This document shows positions 1 to 10,771 of a DNA stretch of 64,000 nucleotides, piece after piece. Each line of letters opens with the position of its first letter. Position 1 is the stretch's first letter. The DNA is from Neoceratodus forsteri (lineage: Eukaryota; Chordata; Ceratodontiformes; Ceratodontidae), in the NCBI GenBank assembly GCA_016271365.2, contig CM057459.1, forward strand, positions 486,465,501 through 486,529,500. The letters are read 5' to 3'. The notes beneath the pieces are model-generated. The model was not told the DNA's origin. It ran no database searches and saw nothing but the letters and a program-made list of their open reading frames with translations. The translations under genes were made by a program, and so were the position numbers.

Positions 1-295
1 AAAGGTTAGATGGTGCTTTTAAATATATTATACTGCAATTTATTGCTTTTAATTATGGTGTGGGGATGGAGAGTGATTGAAAAGTGTGACAAAAAGAAGA
101 AATTTCTTCATACTTACTGTAATTTCCTTTTCTGTTAGCGCCTACATTGTCAATGGGATTCAATACTGATGGGTTATGTGCACCCCTAATAGGGGAAATG
201 ACGCAGCCCAAGGCTGTAATCAGGATAAAATCCTGGGCACCTGAATGTTCCAGACAGCAGCAACTCTCCATTCACTATTGTCTATGCAGTGTCTC
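1..295 (-). repeat. Interspersed repeat R1, copy 1 (uninterrupted form)
   Basis: This stretch is, in reverse complement, the same sequence as 16,550-17,000. The shared text includes GGAGAGTTGCTG, a short palindromic stretch around CCCCTA.TAGGGG, and GCACATAACCCATCAG. Here that text runs without a break at about 150-270, whereas the second copy carries a 292-bp insertion inside CACATAACC. No coding potential is recognised and the family is not assigned. The left boundary lies outside the window. Confidence 0.7.
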
Positions 296-576
296 TAAAT
301 ATGGAAAAAATATATCTGCATAGATCATATCAGTCATCTTGACATGAAAGCACACATATCAGCTGCCTACATAGATAAGACTCTAGTCAGAATAAAATAC
401 AGTGAACAGGCTGCCTACCTTGTCAGATGGTGGTGGCAAGAAATCAAGGCTCGCCTTTCAATTCTCTAATGGCATGGAAGATCCTTGCAGCATCAATTCA
501 ACTAGAACAGACTTGTCAAAGGAATTAATGCAAACAGATAACACTGGAAAAAGGATGGCAAACACTGTAAGCACTA
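296..576. other. Unassigned intergenic DNA
   Basis: AT-rich sequence between repeat R1 and the LTR of the first Gypsy element. I see no gene, RNA or clear repeat here. Confidence 0.4.
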
Positions 577-840
577 ACCTATGTAATAATAAATGTGGCC
601 TGTGGAGGAAGATGCAGATACAGCAGGTCTGTTTAGTAGCCATCTTTATTTCTTCTCACAGATAGTGGTCACACACCACTTAACAGAGACAAAGAAAAAC
701 CCACTGTGCATGCCAGTAACTTACATACATAGGACTGCAATTATCTATAAGCATAAATGACAGCCCTAATGATGTTCCCTATACTTCCTACCATATATTT
801 CCATGTATATACTACCATACATATCCATGAATATAATAAA
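577..840 (-). repeat. Probable 3' LTR of Gypsy-1
   Basis: It follows the polypurine tract on the minus strand, contains a poly(A) signal (AATAAAG, near 645-655), and ends in ...TTATTACA at about 577. A 24-bp near-duplication lies close to its start. There is no second LTR in the window to compare, so both boundaries are approximate. Confidence 0.45.
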
Positions 841-856
841 CTCCTCCCTCTTAGAT
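841..856 (-). other. Polypurine tract of Gypsy-1
   Basis: On the minus strand AAGAGGGAGGAG lies between the end of the pol remnant and the probable LTR, where the plus-strand primer of an LTR retrotransposon is expected. Confidence 0.5.
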
Positions 857-1039
857 AGAAACTAGTCTAAATAAATTAACAATTCCAATGGCGTTTCCTA
901 ACTTCTATGCTGAAATAGACTATTCAGTACCCAGAAACAAGTTCAGGGGATTATTCTGCCCCTTGGGTAGAACTTGTCACTAACTACATAACAGTACAAG
1001 TAAGAGTTCTGTTGCACAGAGGTACCAGTTCAGTACATG

Positions 1040-2928
1040 TTTTAAAGGTCAAGTCTTTGTGATGGTCACTGGAGTTTCAGGGGATATCTGTGGGCTGGAA
1101 TAACCGCTGCTGGTGAAACAGGTACTTCTTCATTATTTGGCACTGGCCCCAGTGGAACTTCACAGGCAGGAGTAAAGTTCTCTGTGTCACTGTCCTCATC
1201 TGGAGTGATGACTTCTGCCAACATTTGCTGGAATCTTGGAATGCAGCAGGTGATCCACATCTACATGAACAAGTCGATGTCCTACGTGAGCTGCATAGGT
1301 CAATGTTCCATGTGTTTTAATCACCACCTCAAAATTCCAAGAAATCTTGAGATGTCTACAGTCTCGAACCATCACCCTCTCCCCAAGATAGAAAATTCAT
1401 ACTGGTTCTGTGGACAACTGGTCTTTCTTGTCTAAAAAAGATCAGATAGTTGTGTCTCTCATGAAGCTGGCCCAATCATTTAGGGTGAAACTGAGGACTT
1501 TAGAGAGGACAGGATCTCACTGTGTCTATGATGTGACATCATGTGAAGCAATGAGTAATTCCTCAAGATTTGAAACATGGAATACTGCCCCATCATCTTC
1601 CTTCTCTGTAGCATTTTGCATCTCAATAACACATCTGCATTTGTATGATCTTGAGAAAGTCTGCATTCGATGTCATTGTCATGTGCCAACAAAATCCAGA
1701 CCCATCGCTTTCATCCTGAGTGCTGCAAGAGTTGGTATTGCGGCCTTTGGCTCCAGAATTGTCAGTAGAGGCTTGTGATCTGTTAGCAGTATGAATTTCT
1801 GTCTGTACAAGTATTTATGGAACTTCTTGACACTGTAAATTATGCTCAAGGCTTGTTTCTTGATCAAGCATAGTTTATTTTGATTGGGGACATTCCTGGA
1901 AGCAAAAGCAATTGAGTGTTCCTCCCCAGAAGGTAGCACATGAGAGATGATGGCCCCCACTCCATACAGTGATGCATCACATGCCAGCCTCTGAGATTTG
2001 GTGGGATCATAGTGCACTAACCATTTGCTGCTTAGAAGACTATTTTTGCAAGCCTGGAATGCTTCCTCACACTGTGGTGACCAATTCCATTGAGCTTCTT
2101 TCTGTAGCAAGTCACGGAATGGTTGCAACAATGTGGACAAATGGGCTAGAAACTGTCCATAGTAGTTCAAGAGTCCTAAAAATGATCTTAACTCTATCGC
2201 ATTTGTTAGTGCATGTGCCTTGACTATAGCATCCACCTTGCTCTCTGTTTGGTGTAGGCCTTGGGTGTTGATCTAGTAACCTAGGTACTCAACAGAATTT
2301 TGCAGAAATTGGCATCTGACTAGCTTTGCACTCAGTCCATATTGCTGCAGTCTGGCTAGAACTTGTACCAGGATTGTTAGATGCTCTTCCACTGTGGGTG
2401 CTGCTACCAAGATATCCATAAAGCATGCTACATGGTCCAGACCATGTAGTATCTGGTTCATTGTGGTCTGGAAAATTGCTGGCACTGAGGAAACTCCATA
2501 GGCCAAACAATGATATCGGTAAAGTTCCTTGAGGATGTTGATGGTTAGATATGGTTCAGACTCTAGTTCTAGTTCCAGCTGCTGGTATTTAAAAGATAAG
2601 TCCAACTTGCTAAAGAACTTACCCCCGTGAGTGTGTAAAACAAGTCCTCTGCATTGGGTTATGGGTATGGGTCCTGCTGTATATAATGGTTCACTGTAAC
2701 CTTGTAGTCACCACACAGCCATATTGCTTTGTCTTGCTTTGGTACCACAATGATAGGGGCAGCCCAGTCATTCTTCTCTACTTGTGAGATTATACCTTGG
2801 CTTTGGAGATGGTTGAGTTCATTCACTTTTGCTTCCCTTAAAGCATAAGGCACTGGTTGTGGCTTTTGGAAAATTGAAGCCGCTTCCAGTTGCACTCAGA
2901 TCTTCTCCTTGAAATCCTGAATTATGCC
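1040..2928 (-). pseudogene. pol: Gypsy-1 pol remnant: RT, RNase H, integrase C-terminal part
   Basis: Three collinear minus-strand pieces are seen. At 2,895-2,659 is the RT N-terminal region, with PVPYALRE and the motif WAAPIIVVPKQDK. At 2,605-2,273 is the RT palm/thumb, with the catalytic box degraded to CFMDILVAA. At 2,236-1,480 are the RT connection (SFLGLLNYY) and RNase H (CDASLYGVGAI, then FASR and TDHKPL). At 1,470-1,066 the text matches the tail that follows a Gypsy integrase core (GERVMVRD..., HVDHLL), ending at RYPLKLQ. The zinc-binding and DDE core of integrase are missing between about 1,480 and 1,450, so there is an internal deletion as well as stops and frameshifts. The enzyme would copy and integrate the element; this copy cannot. 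Confidence 0.88.
2921..2928. repeat. Target-site duplication, left copy (10-kb hAT-like element)
   Basis: ATTATGCC here pairs with ATTCTGCC at 12,893-12,900: 8 bp with one mismatch, the length typical of hAT insertions. The duplicated bases are Gypsy-1 coding sequence. Confidence 0.75.
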
Positions 2929-3116
2929 TAGAGATACAGCAAATTTAAATTTTGCCGGCAAAGTGCCCGTGAAGTGTGCATTTTGTGTTGTCATTCCGCT
3001 ACATGGAGTGGCCAATATGAAAGCCTCACTTTGCCTTGTAATTATTACTCTGTGTTGTCATTCCACCTTAACGCGAAGTAAGGTGAAGTGACAACAATAT
3101 TGGCAGCCCCCCCATA

Positions 3117-3572
3117 CACACAGTCACCAGAATTAATGTGCATCCCCAAAATGCTACTGTCTTGTGTCCAGAAAATTCCCCAGTGCTGACAAAGCGAAAT
3201 CAGAGCGTAACAAGAAATGCAAAATCTACCAGAATTAATGACACACTCAGTCATGTGAGCAGTGGTCACACACAGTCACCAGAATTAATGTGCATCCCCA
3301 AAATGTTATTATTTTTTGTCCAGAAAATTTCTCAGTGCTGACAAAGTGAAATGAGAGCGTAACAAGAAATGCTAAGTCTCCCAGAATTAATGGTGCACTT
3401 AGTCATGAGTGCAGTGGTCACACACAGTCACCAGAATTAATGTGCATCCCCAAAATACCACTGTCTTTTGTCCAGAAAATTCCAGACTCCAGATGAAGAG
3501 AAATAAGAGCATAAAATGGAAAGAAAAGACTCCATTTAATTCATGCCACATTCAGTCATGCGTGGAAACACT
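3117..3572. repeat. 152-bp tandem satellite, three units
   Basis: CACACAGTCACCAGAATTAA recurs at 3,117, 3,269 and 3,421, exactly 152 bp apart. Units 1 and 2 align along their whole length; unit 3 diverges in its second half. The block lies just inside the left end of the 10-kb element. No coding content. Confidence 0.9.
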
Positions 3573-3873
3573 CCAATAAGAACTACAGTATGTCCCCTGC
3601 TGCTGCTTTTGGAATTTCATGTAATAATTCTTGACCTGACTGGGCTGATGCACAGTGCCTTGCAAAATGATGTACTAGAAGGATGACTCGACCATTGAAT
3701 TAACCATCCATGATAATGTGATAATGCTGTTGGTTGCCCAATGTCTGTGGCACTGACCCCCAACAGGAAGGATGCCCTCTGTGTGTACACTACTACTACC
3801 CTTGGTAAGTTAATGTGCCTGGCACCATCATGGTTTTTCACAGAACCTGAGTTGACCTTAAATGTTCATATCC

Positions 3874-3874
<1 letters not shown>
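3573..3874. other. Unassigned interior of the 10-kb element
   Basis: Single-copy-looking sequence between the satellite and the TA run. No gene or repeat is recognised. Confidence 0.4.
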
Positions 3875-3921
<47 letters not shown>

Positions 3922-3948
3922 TATATATATATAGATATATATATATAT
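3875..3948. repeat. (TA)n microsatellite
   Basis: About 74 bp of TA repeats interrupted twice by TAGA, abutting the left arm of foldback 1. Confidence 0.95.
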
Positions 3949-3950
3949 TT

Positions 3951-4320
3951 TATTCTATGCAACAACTTTGTCAATGATCATTTAGGGTTAAATATAAAAG
4001 TCAGGACATGAGATCTCTTTAGGTTGTTCCCACTCCTTCTGGACCTAGCATCATCTCAAGATCGACACTGATGGTGTGTGCATTAGGTTGTGAAATTAAT
4101 GTCACCCCATTCCATCTGTAGTCATATTCACAAGCCACAGTAAAGAAGAATGGGGTGACAGTTAGGCCTCACAACCCCAATGACACACCCCGTTAGCTGT
4201 CAATCTTGGGATGATGGGCAGGTCCACGAGGGGGGATAGGGCAACCCTAGAGGTCTCATTTCCTGACATCTTTGTGTTTTAACCCTAAATGATGCATTAA
4301 CGAAGTTTTTTGCATAGAAT
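3951..4320. repeat. Foldback (inverted-repeat) element, copy 1
   Basis: The left arm begins ATTCTATGCAACAACTTTG and the right arm is its imperfect reverse complement, ending ...TTTTTTGCATAGAAT. The arms share ATCATTTAGGGTTAA and a GTCAGGA.ATGAGA.CTCT stretch. An inner pair around GTCACCCCATT / AATGGGGTGAC sits near the centre. The structure would fold into one long hairpin. It is related to the copy at 10,772-11,098. Confidence 0.75.
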
Positions 4321-4611
4321 TTCCTACTTTTTGAGAAAGAATAGAAAAGTAGAAAGTTGTACAAGTTAGAGGGAGCAATGTCTCTTGGGCCCGTGCTCCC
4401 ACCAACTTGCAAATTCCTGCCTTAGATAAGAGTTCAAGTACTGAATATCATATGTATTGCTGGCAGTGCATATGGTTGGGAGTGTGGGGCCCACCACCTT
4501 GAAAGAAAGCAAAGTGTCAGTCATCAGAGTGGCATAATTCAGCACCTGTTTACATGTCAGACACCTAACCACTACAAATTACCTCCATTGCAGTAATGCT
4601 AGACACCCTAT
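4321..4611. other. Unassigned interior, with a GGGCCCGTGCTCCCAC motif
   Basis: No gene is seen. The GGGCCC.TGCTCCCAC text recurs near 6,998-7,012, so this is another piece of the repeated interior. Confidence 0.4.
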
Positions 4612-5130
4612 AAATGTGAAGTCAGTACCACAATGCAAAATGCCATATGCAAAACATAAAGTGTGTCACGCAATATGGGTGCAACAAATTAATTTTCCAA
4701 TACCTAAGCACCATAATTCACATGGACAGCACATCTCCTCAACACGCTCCAAATTTCAATGTAAAAGACCAAACTGATTCCGAGATATAAAGTGTGAAAG
4801 TTTCAGGTTTTCATTCACCTCACTGGCAGAATTCTACACCTATTAACATTTTACACACCTAACAACTGAAAAGTACATCTATGGCAGTAAGGCTAGCTAC
4901 CCTATTAATTTAAAGCCACTACCACAATGGAAAATGCTGTCCACAAAACATAAACTGCCTCACACAATATTTCCACAAAAAATGTATTGTCTGACACCTA
5001 AATACCATAATTCACATCTACAGGACATGCCGTTAACACCATCCAAATTTCAAGTTAAAAGACCAAACCGTTTCCGAGATATTTAATTTGAAAAATTGTT
5101 AAAATTGTGCTATCTGGTCCCTCCCAATCT
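4612..5130 (+). repeat. About 0.5-kb direct repeat, copy 1
   Basis: The text from the CACCTAAGCACCATAATTCACA region to ACCGTTTCCGAGATATTTAA recurs in the same order at 7,968-8,480. Within each copy the sequence is itself doubled: the CATAATTCACAT...CAAATTTCAA...AAAGACCAAAC module occurs twice, about 300 bp apart. A further single module lies at about 7,440-7,560. Confidence 0.8.
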
Positions 5131-6100
5131 GGCCATCTAGTCCCTCCCTCACAATCAAAGATCGTGATCAAAGAATCTTACAATCAAAGAATTTTCAGGC
5201 TCATGATCAAAGAATTTGCAGGCTCACGATTAAAGAATAAAAAATGTTAAAAACAATTTTTAGAGAAACATACATGAAACCAGAGCCATGACATGACAGA
5301 ACAAAGGCCAGTGAGCAGAGCCCACCCTAATTTGCCTTTAGAAGTGACCCCTGTGCTGAGAACATTTAATTGTTCATGTGGCCATCTAGTCGCGCCCTAG
5401 TGATCAAAGATCGCGGTCAAAGACTCTCGAGGTCAAAGAATTTGCAGTGTCATGATCAAACAATACAAAAATGTTAAAAGTCAATTCTTTGGCAGAAATA
5501 CATGAAACCACAGCCATGTCTTGATAGAACGAAGCCCCCTGAGAAAAATCCACTCTCACTTAGCTTAATAAGCCAACCCTGATCTGAGAAAATTGATTTT
5601 TTCAAGTGGCCATCTAGTCACACCCTCGCGATCAAAGATCGCGGTCAAAGAATCTCGGTATCAAAGATTTTGCAGGCTTGCAGTCAAAGAATTTGCAGGC
5701 CATGATCAAACAATAAAAAATGTTAAAAGTCAATTTTTAGGCAGAAATACATGAAACCACAGCCATGCCTCAATAGAACGAAGCCTCCTAAGCAAAACCC
5801 ACCCTCATGTGGCTTAATAACTCACCTCTGACCTTAAAACTTTATTTTGTTCAAGTGGTCATCTACTCATGCCCTCATGATCAAAGATCGTGGTCAAAGA
5901 ATCCCGCGATCAAAGAATTTGCAGGCTCGCGAGTAATGATCGTTAGCGAGCCACGATCAAAAAATTAAAAAGTTAAAAACTCTATATTTTTACCACTTTG
6001 AAAAAAAAGCCACAGGCATGACTCGATAGAGGCAAGACCCCTGAGCAAAACCCACCATAGTTTCAACTTAGAAGTTCCCCCTGGGCAGAAATATTTGAAT
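5131..6100 (+). repeat. About 240-bp tandem block with GATCAAAGAATT iterons
   Basis: The phrase GGCCATCTAGTC, or a variant, occurs near 5,131, 5,380, 5,608 and 5,854, giving four units of 230-248 bp. Each unit carries a cluster of GATCAAAGA / GGTCAAAGAAT words with GATCGCGATC-like palindromic cores, then ATGAAACCACAGCCATG. Units differ by many substitutions but few indels. No reading frame spans the block. Confidence 0.8.
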
Positions 6101-6234
6101 TTTTCCAACCGTAAACTAAAAACAAGATGGTGGCCATCGTGATCAAAGAATTCCTCATGATCTAAGATTCTTTGATCATGAGCCTGCAAATTCTTTGATC
6201 GTGAGGTGGGACTAGATGGCCAAAACCCCACTTT
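6101..6234. repeat. Inverted return of the GATCAAAGAATT iterons
   Basis: ATTCTTTGATCATGAGCCTG and GGGACTAGATGGCC are reverse complements of words in the preceding tandem block, so the block turns back on itself here. Confidence 0.7.
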
Positions 6235-6640
6235 TCTTTCACAAAATAAACATATAAATTTCCCCTTTGACTTATAATGGGAAATTAAAACTTTAATAAC
6301 TTTTGAATGGATTAATATTTTTTCACCAAATGAAAAGTGGCATGTTCCTTGACTCAAGCTCTTCCAGCTGAACAAAGTTGCAGAGCAGCATGCCATATGA
6401 TGACCACACAGTGCCATGGACAAAATCAAAAAAGCTGCCCACATAACTGGCAAAAAGTACATTTTTAGCATTTTGGTGTGCAAAAACTGTAAGTCCACCC
6501 AAAATGAAATTTGGCAAATCAAGAGATCTACCATGCCCCACCATGCACACCAAATTTCATGCAAATCTGTTGAAAGGGTTCTAGGTTATTAATGAGCAAA
6601 ACTTTGAGTTTAACATAGAAGAGGCTTCATAACCATAAAT
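6235..6640 (+). repeat. Cassette A of the repeated interior
   Basis: It contains CTTATAATGGGAA, TTTTTTCACCAAATGAAAAG, GGCATGTTCCTTG, CAAATCAAGAGATCTACCA and a terminal TTAACATAGAAG. The same ordered words occur at 7,560-7,960 and 8,530-8,957 (direct) and at 8,986-9,370 (inverted). The open frames across it change between copies, so I do not regard it as coding. Confidence 0.8.
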
Positions 6641-6895
6641 ATAGGAGTGTGACCGCACCCCTATAATATATTCCATGATTGAGCATGCTGTCATGCTACA
6701 GTAAAGGAGAATGGGGGGAGATTTAGGCCTCAAGACCCAAATGACACACCGGGGCATTTGTTAGATTGTGGAGGATCGGGGTGGTGTGTGTGAGGGGGGG
6801 TTAAGGGTTCAACCCTAATGTCTCATTTCCTGACTTTTTTTGCTTTAACCCTAAATAAAGCATTAACACAGTTTTTTATATAGAATTTCATTTCG
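6641..6895. repeat. Foldback-related sequence, partial
   Basis: It contains the centre (AGTAAAGGAGAATGGGG, TTTAGGCCTCAAGACCC) and right arm (CTTTAACCCTAAATAAAGCA, ending TATAGAATTT) of the foldback family. The left arm is missing. Confidence 0.65.
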
Positions 6896-7559
6896 TTTTG
6901 AAAAAATTTAATATAAGTATTAAAAAACATGTATTGGTGGGAGTGCAAAGCCCAGATCCCACCAAGTTGCCAAGTTTTGCATAACAGTATACATCTGGGC
7001 CCATGCTCCCACTTATGCAATGCTACAAAGCCATGCAGCAGCACTGTAGTGCACCAATCCCTTGTAACAGGTATTTGCGCATATCTTGGGAACCGTAAGA
7101 ACTAGAAAAAAAATTCTAGCATCATGGTAATCATGACAGTAAGTACTTCATGCAACATTGGAAAGGCCGTGCCCATATCGCACATCATTTCCAAGCTATG
7201 GGCACCAAAACGCACTGGACAGGCACTCTTTCAACCCTTGTGACAGTACTTTCACAATATCTCATGAATCGTGCAATGTACAAACAAAATTCCACTGCAG
7301 GCTTACTCTACAATTTCAAATCTTTTTCCAGTGGCTAGATCACCTGTAGTGAAAAGTCTGTATCTTGCTTCATTGCCGAGATAATGGTACCAAAAGTCAT
7401 GACACAGACTGCAATGTAATCCTATGGGAAACATGTCAATTACATCATTGAATATCTCTGCAACATATTATTTGCCCAACACCTAAAGAGCATAGTTCAC
7501 ATCTCAATGACATCCCCTCAACACCCTGCAAATTTCAAGTAAAAAGACCAAACTGTTAA
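6896..7559. repeat. Divergent interior sequence with one CATAATTCACAT-type module
   Basis: No gene is seen. A module equivalent to half of the 0.5-kb direct repeat lies at 7,440-7,560 (CACCTAAAGAGCATAGTTCACA, then CAAATTTCAAG, then AAAGACCAAAC). The rest resembles the surrounding text in style but was not matched to a particular copy. Confidence 0.5.
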
Positions 7560-7960
7560 TCTCAATTTGGCCATCTGGTCTTTCTCATTAACATTCCAAA
7601 AATATATATACATTTTCCCATGGGATATAATGGGAATTTCAAATTGTAATAACGTTTGAACAGATTCATATTTTTTCACCAAATAAACAGTGGCATGTTC
7701 CTTGGTCCAAGCTCTTTGTATGTTCCAAGTTTCGGACCAATAGCCCACACGGTGTCCACGCAGAGCCACAGACAAAAAATGTGCAAAAGTGGTGAAAAGT
7801 GCATTATTTGGCACTTTGCTGCACAAAAACCATACATACAACTGAAACAAAATTTTGCAGATCAAGAGATCTACCACACCAGACTGTGCATTCCAAATTT
7901 TGTGCAAATCCATCGAATGGTTGCAAAGTTATTAACGTGCAAAATGTGAGGTTTAACATT
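7560..7960 (+). repeat. Cassette B of the repeated interior
   Basis: Same ordered words as cassette A: TTTTTTCACCAAATAAACAG, GGCATGTTCCTTGG, CAGATCAAGAGATCTACCA, then AAAGTTATTAACGTGCAAAA. It is clearly diverged from A and C. Confidence 0.75.
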
Positions 7961-7967
7961 AAAAGTG

Positions 7968-8480
7968 CCTACCACAATGCAAAACGCTATATGCAAAATG
8001 TAAAGTGCGTCACGCAATATCTCTGCAGCAACCTAATTTTCCAACACCTAAATGCCATAATTCACATGTACAGGACATCCCCTCAACACACTGCAAATTT
8101 CAATTTAAAAGACCAAACCGTGTCCGAGATATAACATTTTAAAGTTTGAGATTTTCATTGGTCAGAGTGGCAGAATTCCGCACCTGTTTACATTTTACAC
8201 ACCTAATGACTGAAAAGTATGTCCGTAGCAGTAAGGCTAGCTACCCTATAAATTTCAAGCCACTACCACAATGCAAAAAGCTGTCCACAAAATGTAAACT
8301 GTGCCATGCCATATGTCCACAGCAAATGCATTTTCTGACACATAAGTACCATAATTCACATCTGCAGGACATCCCCTCAACACCCTCCAAATTTCAAGTT
8401 AAAAGACCTAACCGTTTCTGAGATATTTAATTTTAAAAGTTGTTAAAATTGGGCTATCTGGTCCCTTCAAGTCTGGCCAT
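7968..8480 (+). repeat. About 0.5-kb direct repeat, copy 2
   Basis: Second copy of 4,612-5,130 in the same orientation and with the same internal doubling. It is followed by the same GGTCC...CTGGCCATCTAGTCCCT junction, so the copied unit includes the start of the tandem block. Confidence 0.8.
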
Positions 8481-8529
8481 CTAGTCCCTCTCTCAGGACC
8501 AAAGAATCTTTGATTGTGAGCCTGCAAAT

Positions 8530-8957
8530 TCTTTGATCGTGAGGAGGGACCAGATGGCCAAAACCCCATTATTTGTTCGCAAAATAACCATATCAATTTT
8601 CCCATTGACTTATAATGGCAACTTAAAAGTGCTATAACTTTTGAATGCCTCAATATTTTTTCAACAAATGAAAAGCGGCATGTTCAGCCAGTGAAGCTCT
8701 TTCAAATGAGCCATGCTGCAGAACAGCGCACTACACAACGGCCACGCAGCACCATGGACAATATCCAAAACTGCCTCCAAAACTGGATTTTTCAGTGTTT
8801 TCGCTCGAAAGACCGTAAGTCCAACTGAAGCGAAATTTGGCAGATCAAGAGATCTTCCACGCCCCACTGCACATGCCACATTTCAGACAAATCTATTGAA
8901 CAGGTCCAAAGTTATTAACGCACAAAATTTTAACCTTAACATAGAAGTGACACGTAT
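8530..8957 (+). repeat. Cassette C of the repeated interior
   Basis: Third direct copy of the cassette, with TTTTTTCAACAAATGAAAAG, GGCATGTTCAG and CAGATCAAGAGATCTTCCA, ending in TTAACATAGAAGTGACACG next to a perfect palindrome. Confidence 0.75.
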
Positions 8958-8985
8958 TATGGTAGCACGGTACCGTGCTACCATA
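8958..8985. repeat. Perfect 28-bp palindrome
   Basis: TATGGTAGCACGGT is followed directly by its exact reverse complement, with no loop. It lies at the symmetry point between direct cassette C and inverted cassette D. Confidence 0.97.
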
Positions 8986-9370
8986 GTTAGGGTTGAGGAG
9001 CCATTTCTATGTTAAACCCCAATATTTTACACCTTAATAACTTTGCAACCGCTTTATGGATTTGGCTGAAATTTGGAATACATGATTAAGAAACATAGGC
9101 CTTGGGATCTGCCAAGTTTTGTAGCAGTTGGATACACGGCTGCGGAGTTATTAAGCATGATCTGCGCGCGCATTTACACTTTTTCTGGAATTCAATGGTC
9201 ACGCGTACAGGTCGCACGGTTTGCGCGACCAGCCCAAAATCTTCAGGGAATGTGTGGCTGGGGTCCCCGATGTGCCTTTCGAAGATTTGGTGAAAAAATA
9301 TTAAACGGTTCAAAAGTTATTCAAAAAACAATTTCCCATTATAAGTCAATGGGAAAAGTTAACAAAAAGT
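8986..9370 (-). repeat. Cassette D (inverted copy)
   Basis: Read on the minus strand it gives the same ordered words: CCCATTGACTTATAATGGGAA, then TTTTTTCACCAAATCTTCG, GGCAGATCCCAAGG, and finally TTAACATAGAAATGG. With cassette C and the palindrome it forms an imperfect inverted repeat of about 0.8 kb. Confidence 0.75.
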
Positions 9371-9700
9371 TCGACAATGTCGCAAATGCATTTTTACTTT
9401 CGCAAATGGCCCTATTACTTTCGCAAATCCACCATTTTGTTTTCAGTTGGTGATCAGAAAAATGGTTGGCATTTAAATTTGGGACCCTCTAGCAACCTAA
9501 TTCTTTTTGTATTCACCTAGTCAGACCCTGAGGATGTTAACCATGTCTTTATTTTGGGGTTAAACACCCCAGAAATATGTTTTTCAAATTTCTGGAAAAA
9601 GTACTTTCGCAAATTACTTTCGTGCTCATGAAAGTGTAGAACTTTTTTGAGAAAGCTTTCACAAATTGCGACACTAGTTTTCTAGTCTGTGGGAAAGTGA
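9371..9700. repeat. CTTTCGCAAAT-rich stretch
   Basis: The word ACTTTCGCAAAT occurs several times at 9,395-9,640, with its complement ATTTGCGAAAG-like forms nearby. No gene. Confidence 0.5.
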
Positions 9701-9704
9701 CAGC

Positions 9705-10085
9705 AATTCTTTGGCACTGTGCTGCAAAAGAACGGTTGGGAGTTTTGGGCTGAAATTTGGAAGGAACGCAGCCGACATCCCACAGATGTGCCTTTCAGTG
9801 TTTTGGTGAAAAAATATTACATGGCAGCAAAGTTACAGCACTCCAAAGTTTTTCCCATAGGATAACATTACGGCGCCCGACGCATTACAGGAATCCTTTG
9901 GCACCCTGCTGCAAAATAACGGTTTAGTCTTTTTTCCTGAAATTTGGAAGGAAGACAGCCAACAGCTAACAGATGTGCATTTCAGTGGTTTGGTGAAGAA
10001 ATATTACAGGGAGGCAAAGTTATGGCACTCGAACTTCTCTTTTTTTCCCATAGGATAATATTACGGCATTCGCCGCGCCTTTCAG
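9705..10085 (+). repeat. 187-bp tandem duplication
   Basis: AATTCTTTGGCACTGTGCTGC (9,705) and AATCCTTTGGCACCCTGCTGC (9,892) begin two units that stay alignable through TGAAATTTGGAAGGAA, TTTGGTGAA.AAATATTACA and CCCATAGGATAA.ATTACGGC. The TTGGTGAAAAAATATTA word ties them to the inverted cassette D. Confidence 0.8.
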
Positions 10086-10250
10086 GGCCCGTATCTCGGA
10101 AACGGTGCTAGATACGGACTTTTGGGGGCTAAGAACAAAATTAGCCAGGACAGTTGTAAATCATATGACTTTTAAATTTTTTTTCTACGTCGTACGGTTT
10201 CTGAGATATAACCTATTTAGTATTCCAAGTCCTCATTTTCTGCTCCAATA
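10086..10250. other. Unassigned interior
   Basis: Contains TATCTCGGAAACGGTGCTAG and GGTTTCTGAGATATAACC, two further variants of the TTTCCGAGATA word used throughout the element. No gene. Confidence 0.4.
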
Positions 10251-10745
10251 CCCATTATTATGCATACATTCTTTGTACTCACTGTCTTTCTCTATGCAGG
10301 TTTTGGGGAAAACCAGCCTGTGCGCTTACATTGCTGTTACTGTTGCCCTTCTGCTTGTGGTTCCGCACCATTTCACTCTATCGTTGATGTCTGCGCCATC
10401 ATCCATGCTTATCCTTTATGCTTTCATTTGCGCTATGCTTGCTATATTTTTGCCATTTGTGTCTACAGTATTGTTTCTCTTTCTGTTTTACTTTGCATCA
10501 CCATGCCCATTGAAATTTCCATTTGCAGGCACCATGTTACTATGTGACAACACATCATGTGGCAGACCATTCCCGTCTACACCACCGTGTGTGTAACCCT
10601 TTCTGTTCTCATTCGCGCTTGCGTTACCATTTGCGCCACTGTTAGCACTTCTGTTTGTGTTGCTGTTCCTGTTACTATGCCACAAGACATCATGTGGTGG
10701 GGCCCGCGCTCCTGCCGCTGCATTACATTCACTATTTCTCGTTAT
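10251..10745. repeat. Low-complexity degenerate repeat
   Basis: Pyrimidine-biased on the plus strand with loose 6-bp iterations (TGTTAC, CATTTGC, GCGCTT). TGTTACTATG...CAACACATCATGTGG recurs about 138 bp later as TGTTACTATG...CAAGACATCATGTGG. The open frames (hydrophobic on plus, Asn/Gly/Ser-rich on minus) follow from this composition, so I do not call a gene. Confidence 0.55.
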
Positions 10746-10771
10746 CATTCTCAAAAAGAAGGGAAATTAGA

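Noticed and set aside
1679..2236. Host retroviral-like domesticated gene
   Set aside because: The RNase H frame is one piece of a decayed Gypsy element with LTR, polypurine tract and neighbouring broken RT; nothing points to purifying selection.
3117..10085. Regular repeats that might suggest a CRISPR array
   Set aside because: Unit lengths are 152-250 bp, repeats are imperfect, there are no unique 30-40 bp spacers, and the context is a vertebrate transposon.
10105..10596. 163-residue hydrophobic open frame that looks like a membrane protein
   Set aside because: It lies over pyrimidine-rich low-complexity DNA inside the 10-kb element. The hydrophobicity follows from T-rich codons and there is no conserved pattern.
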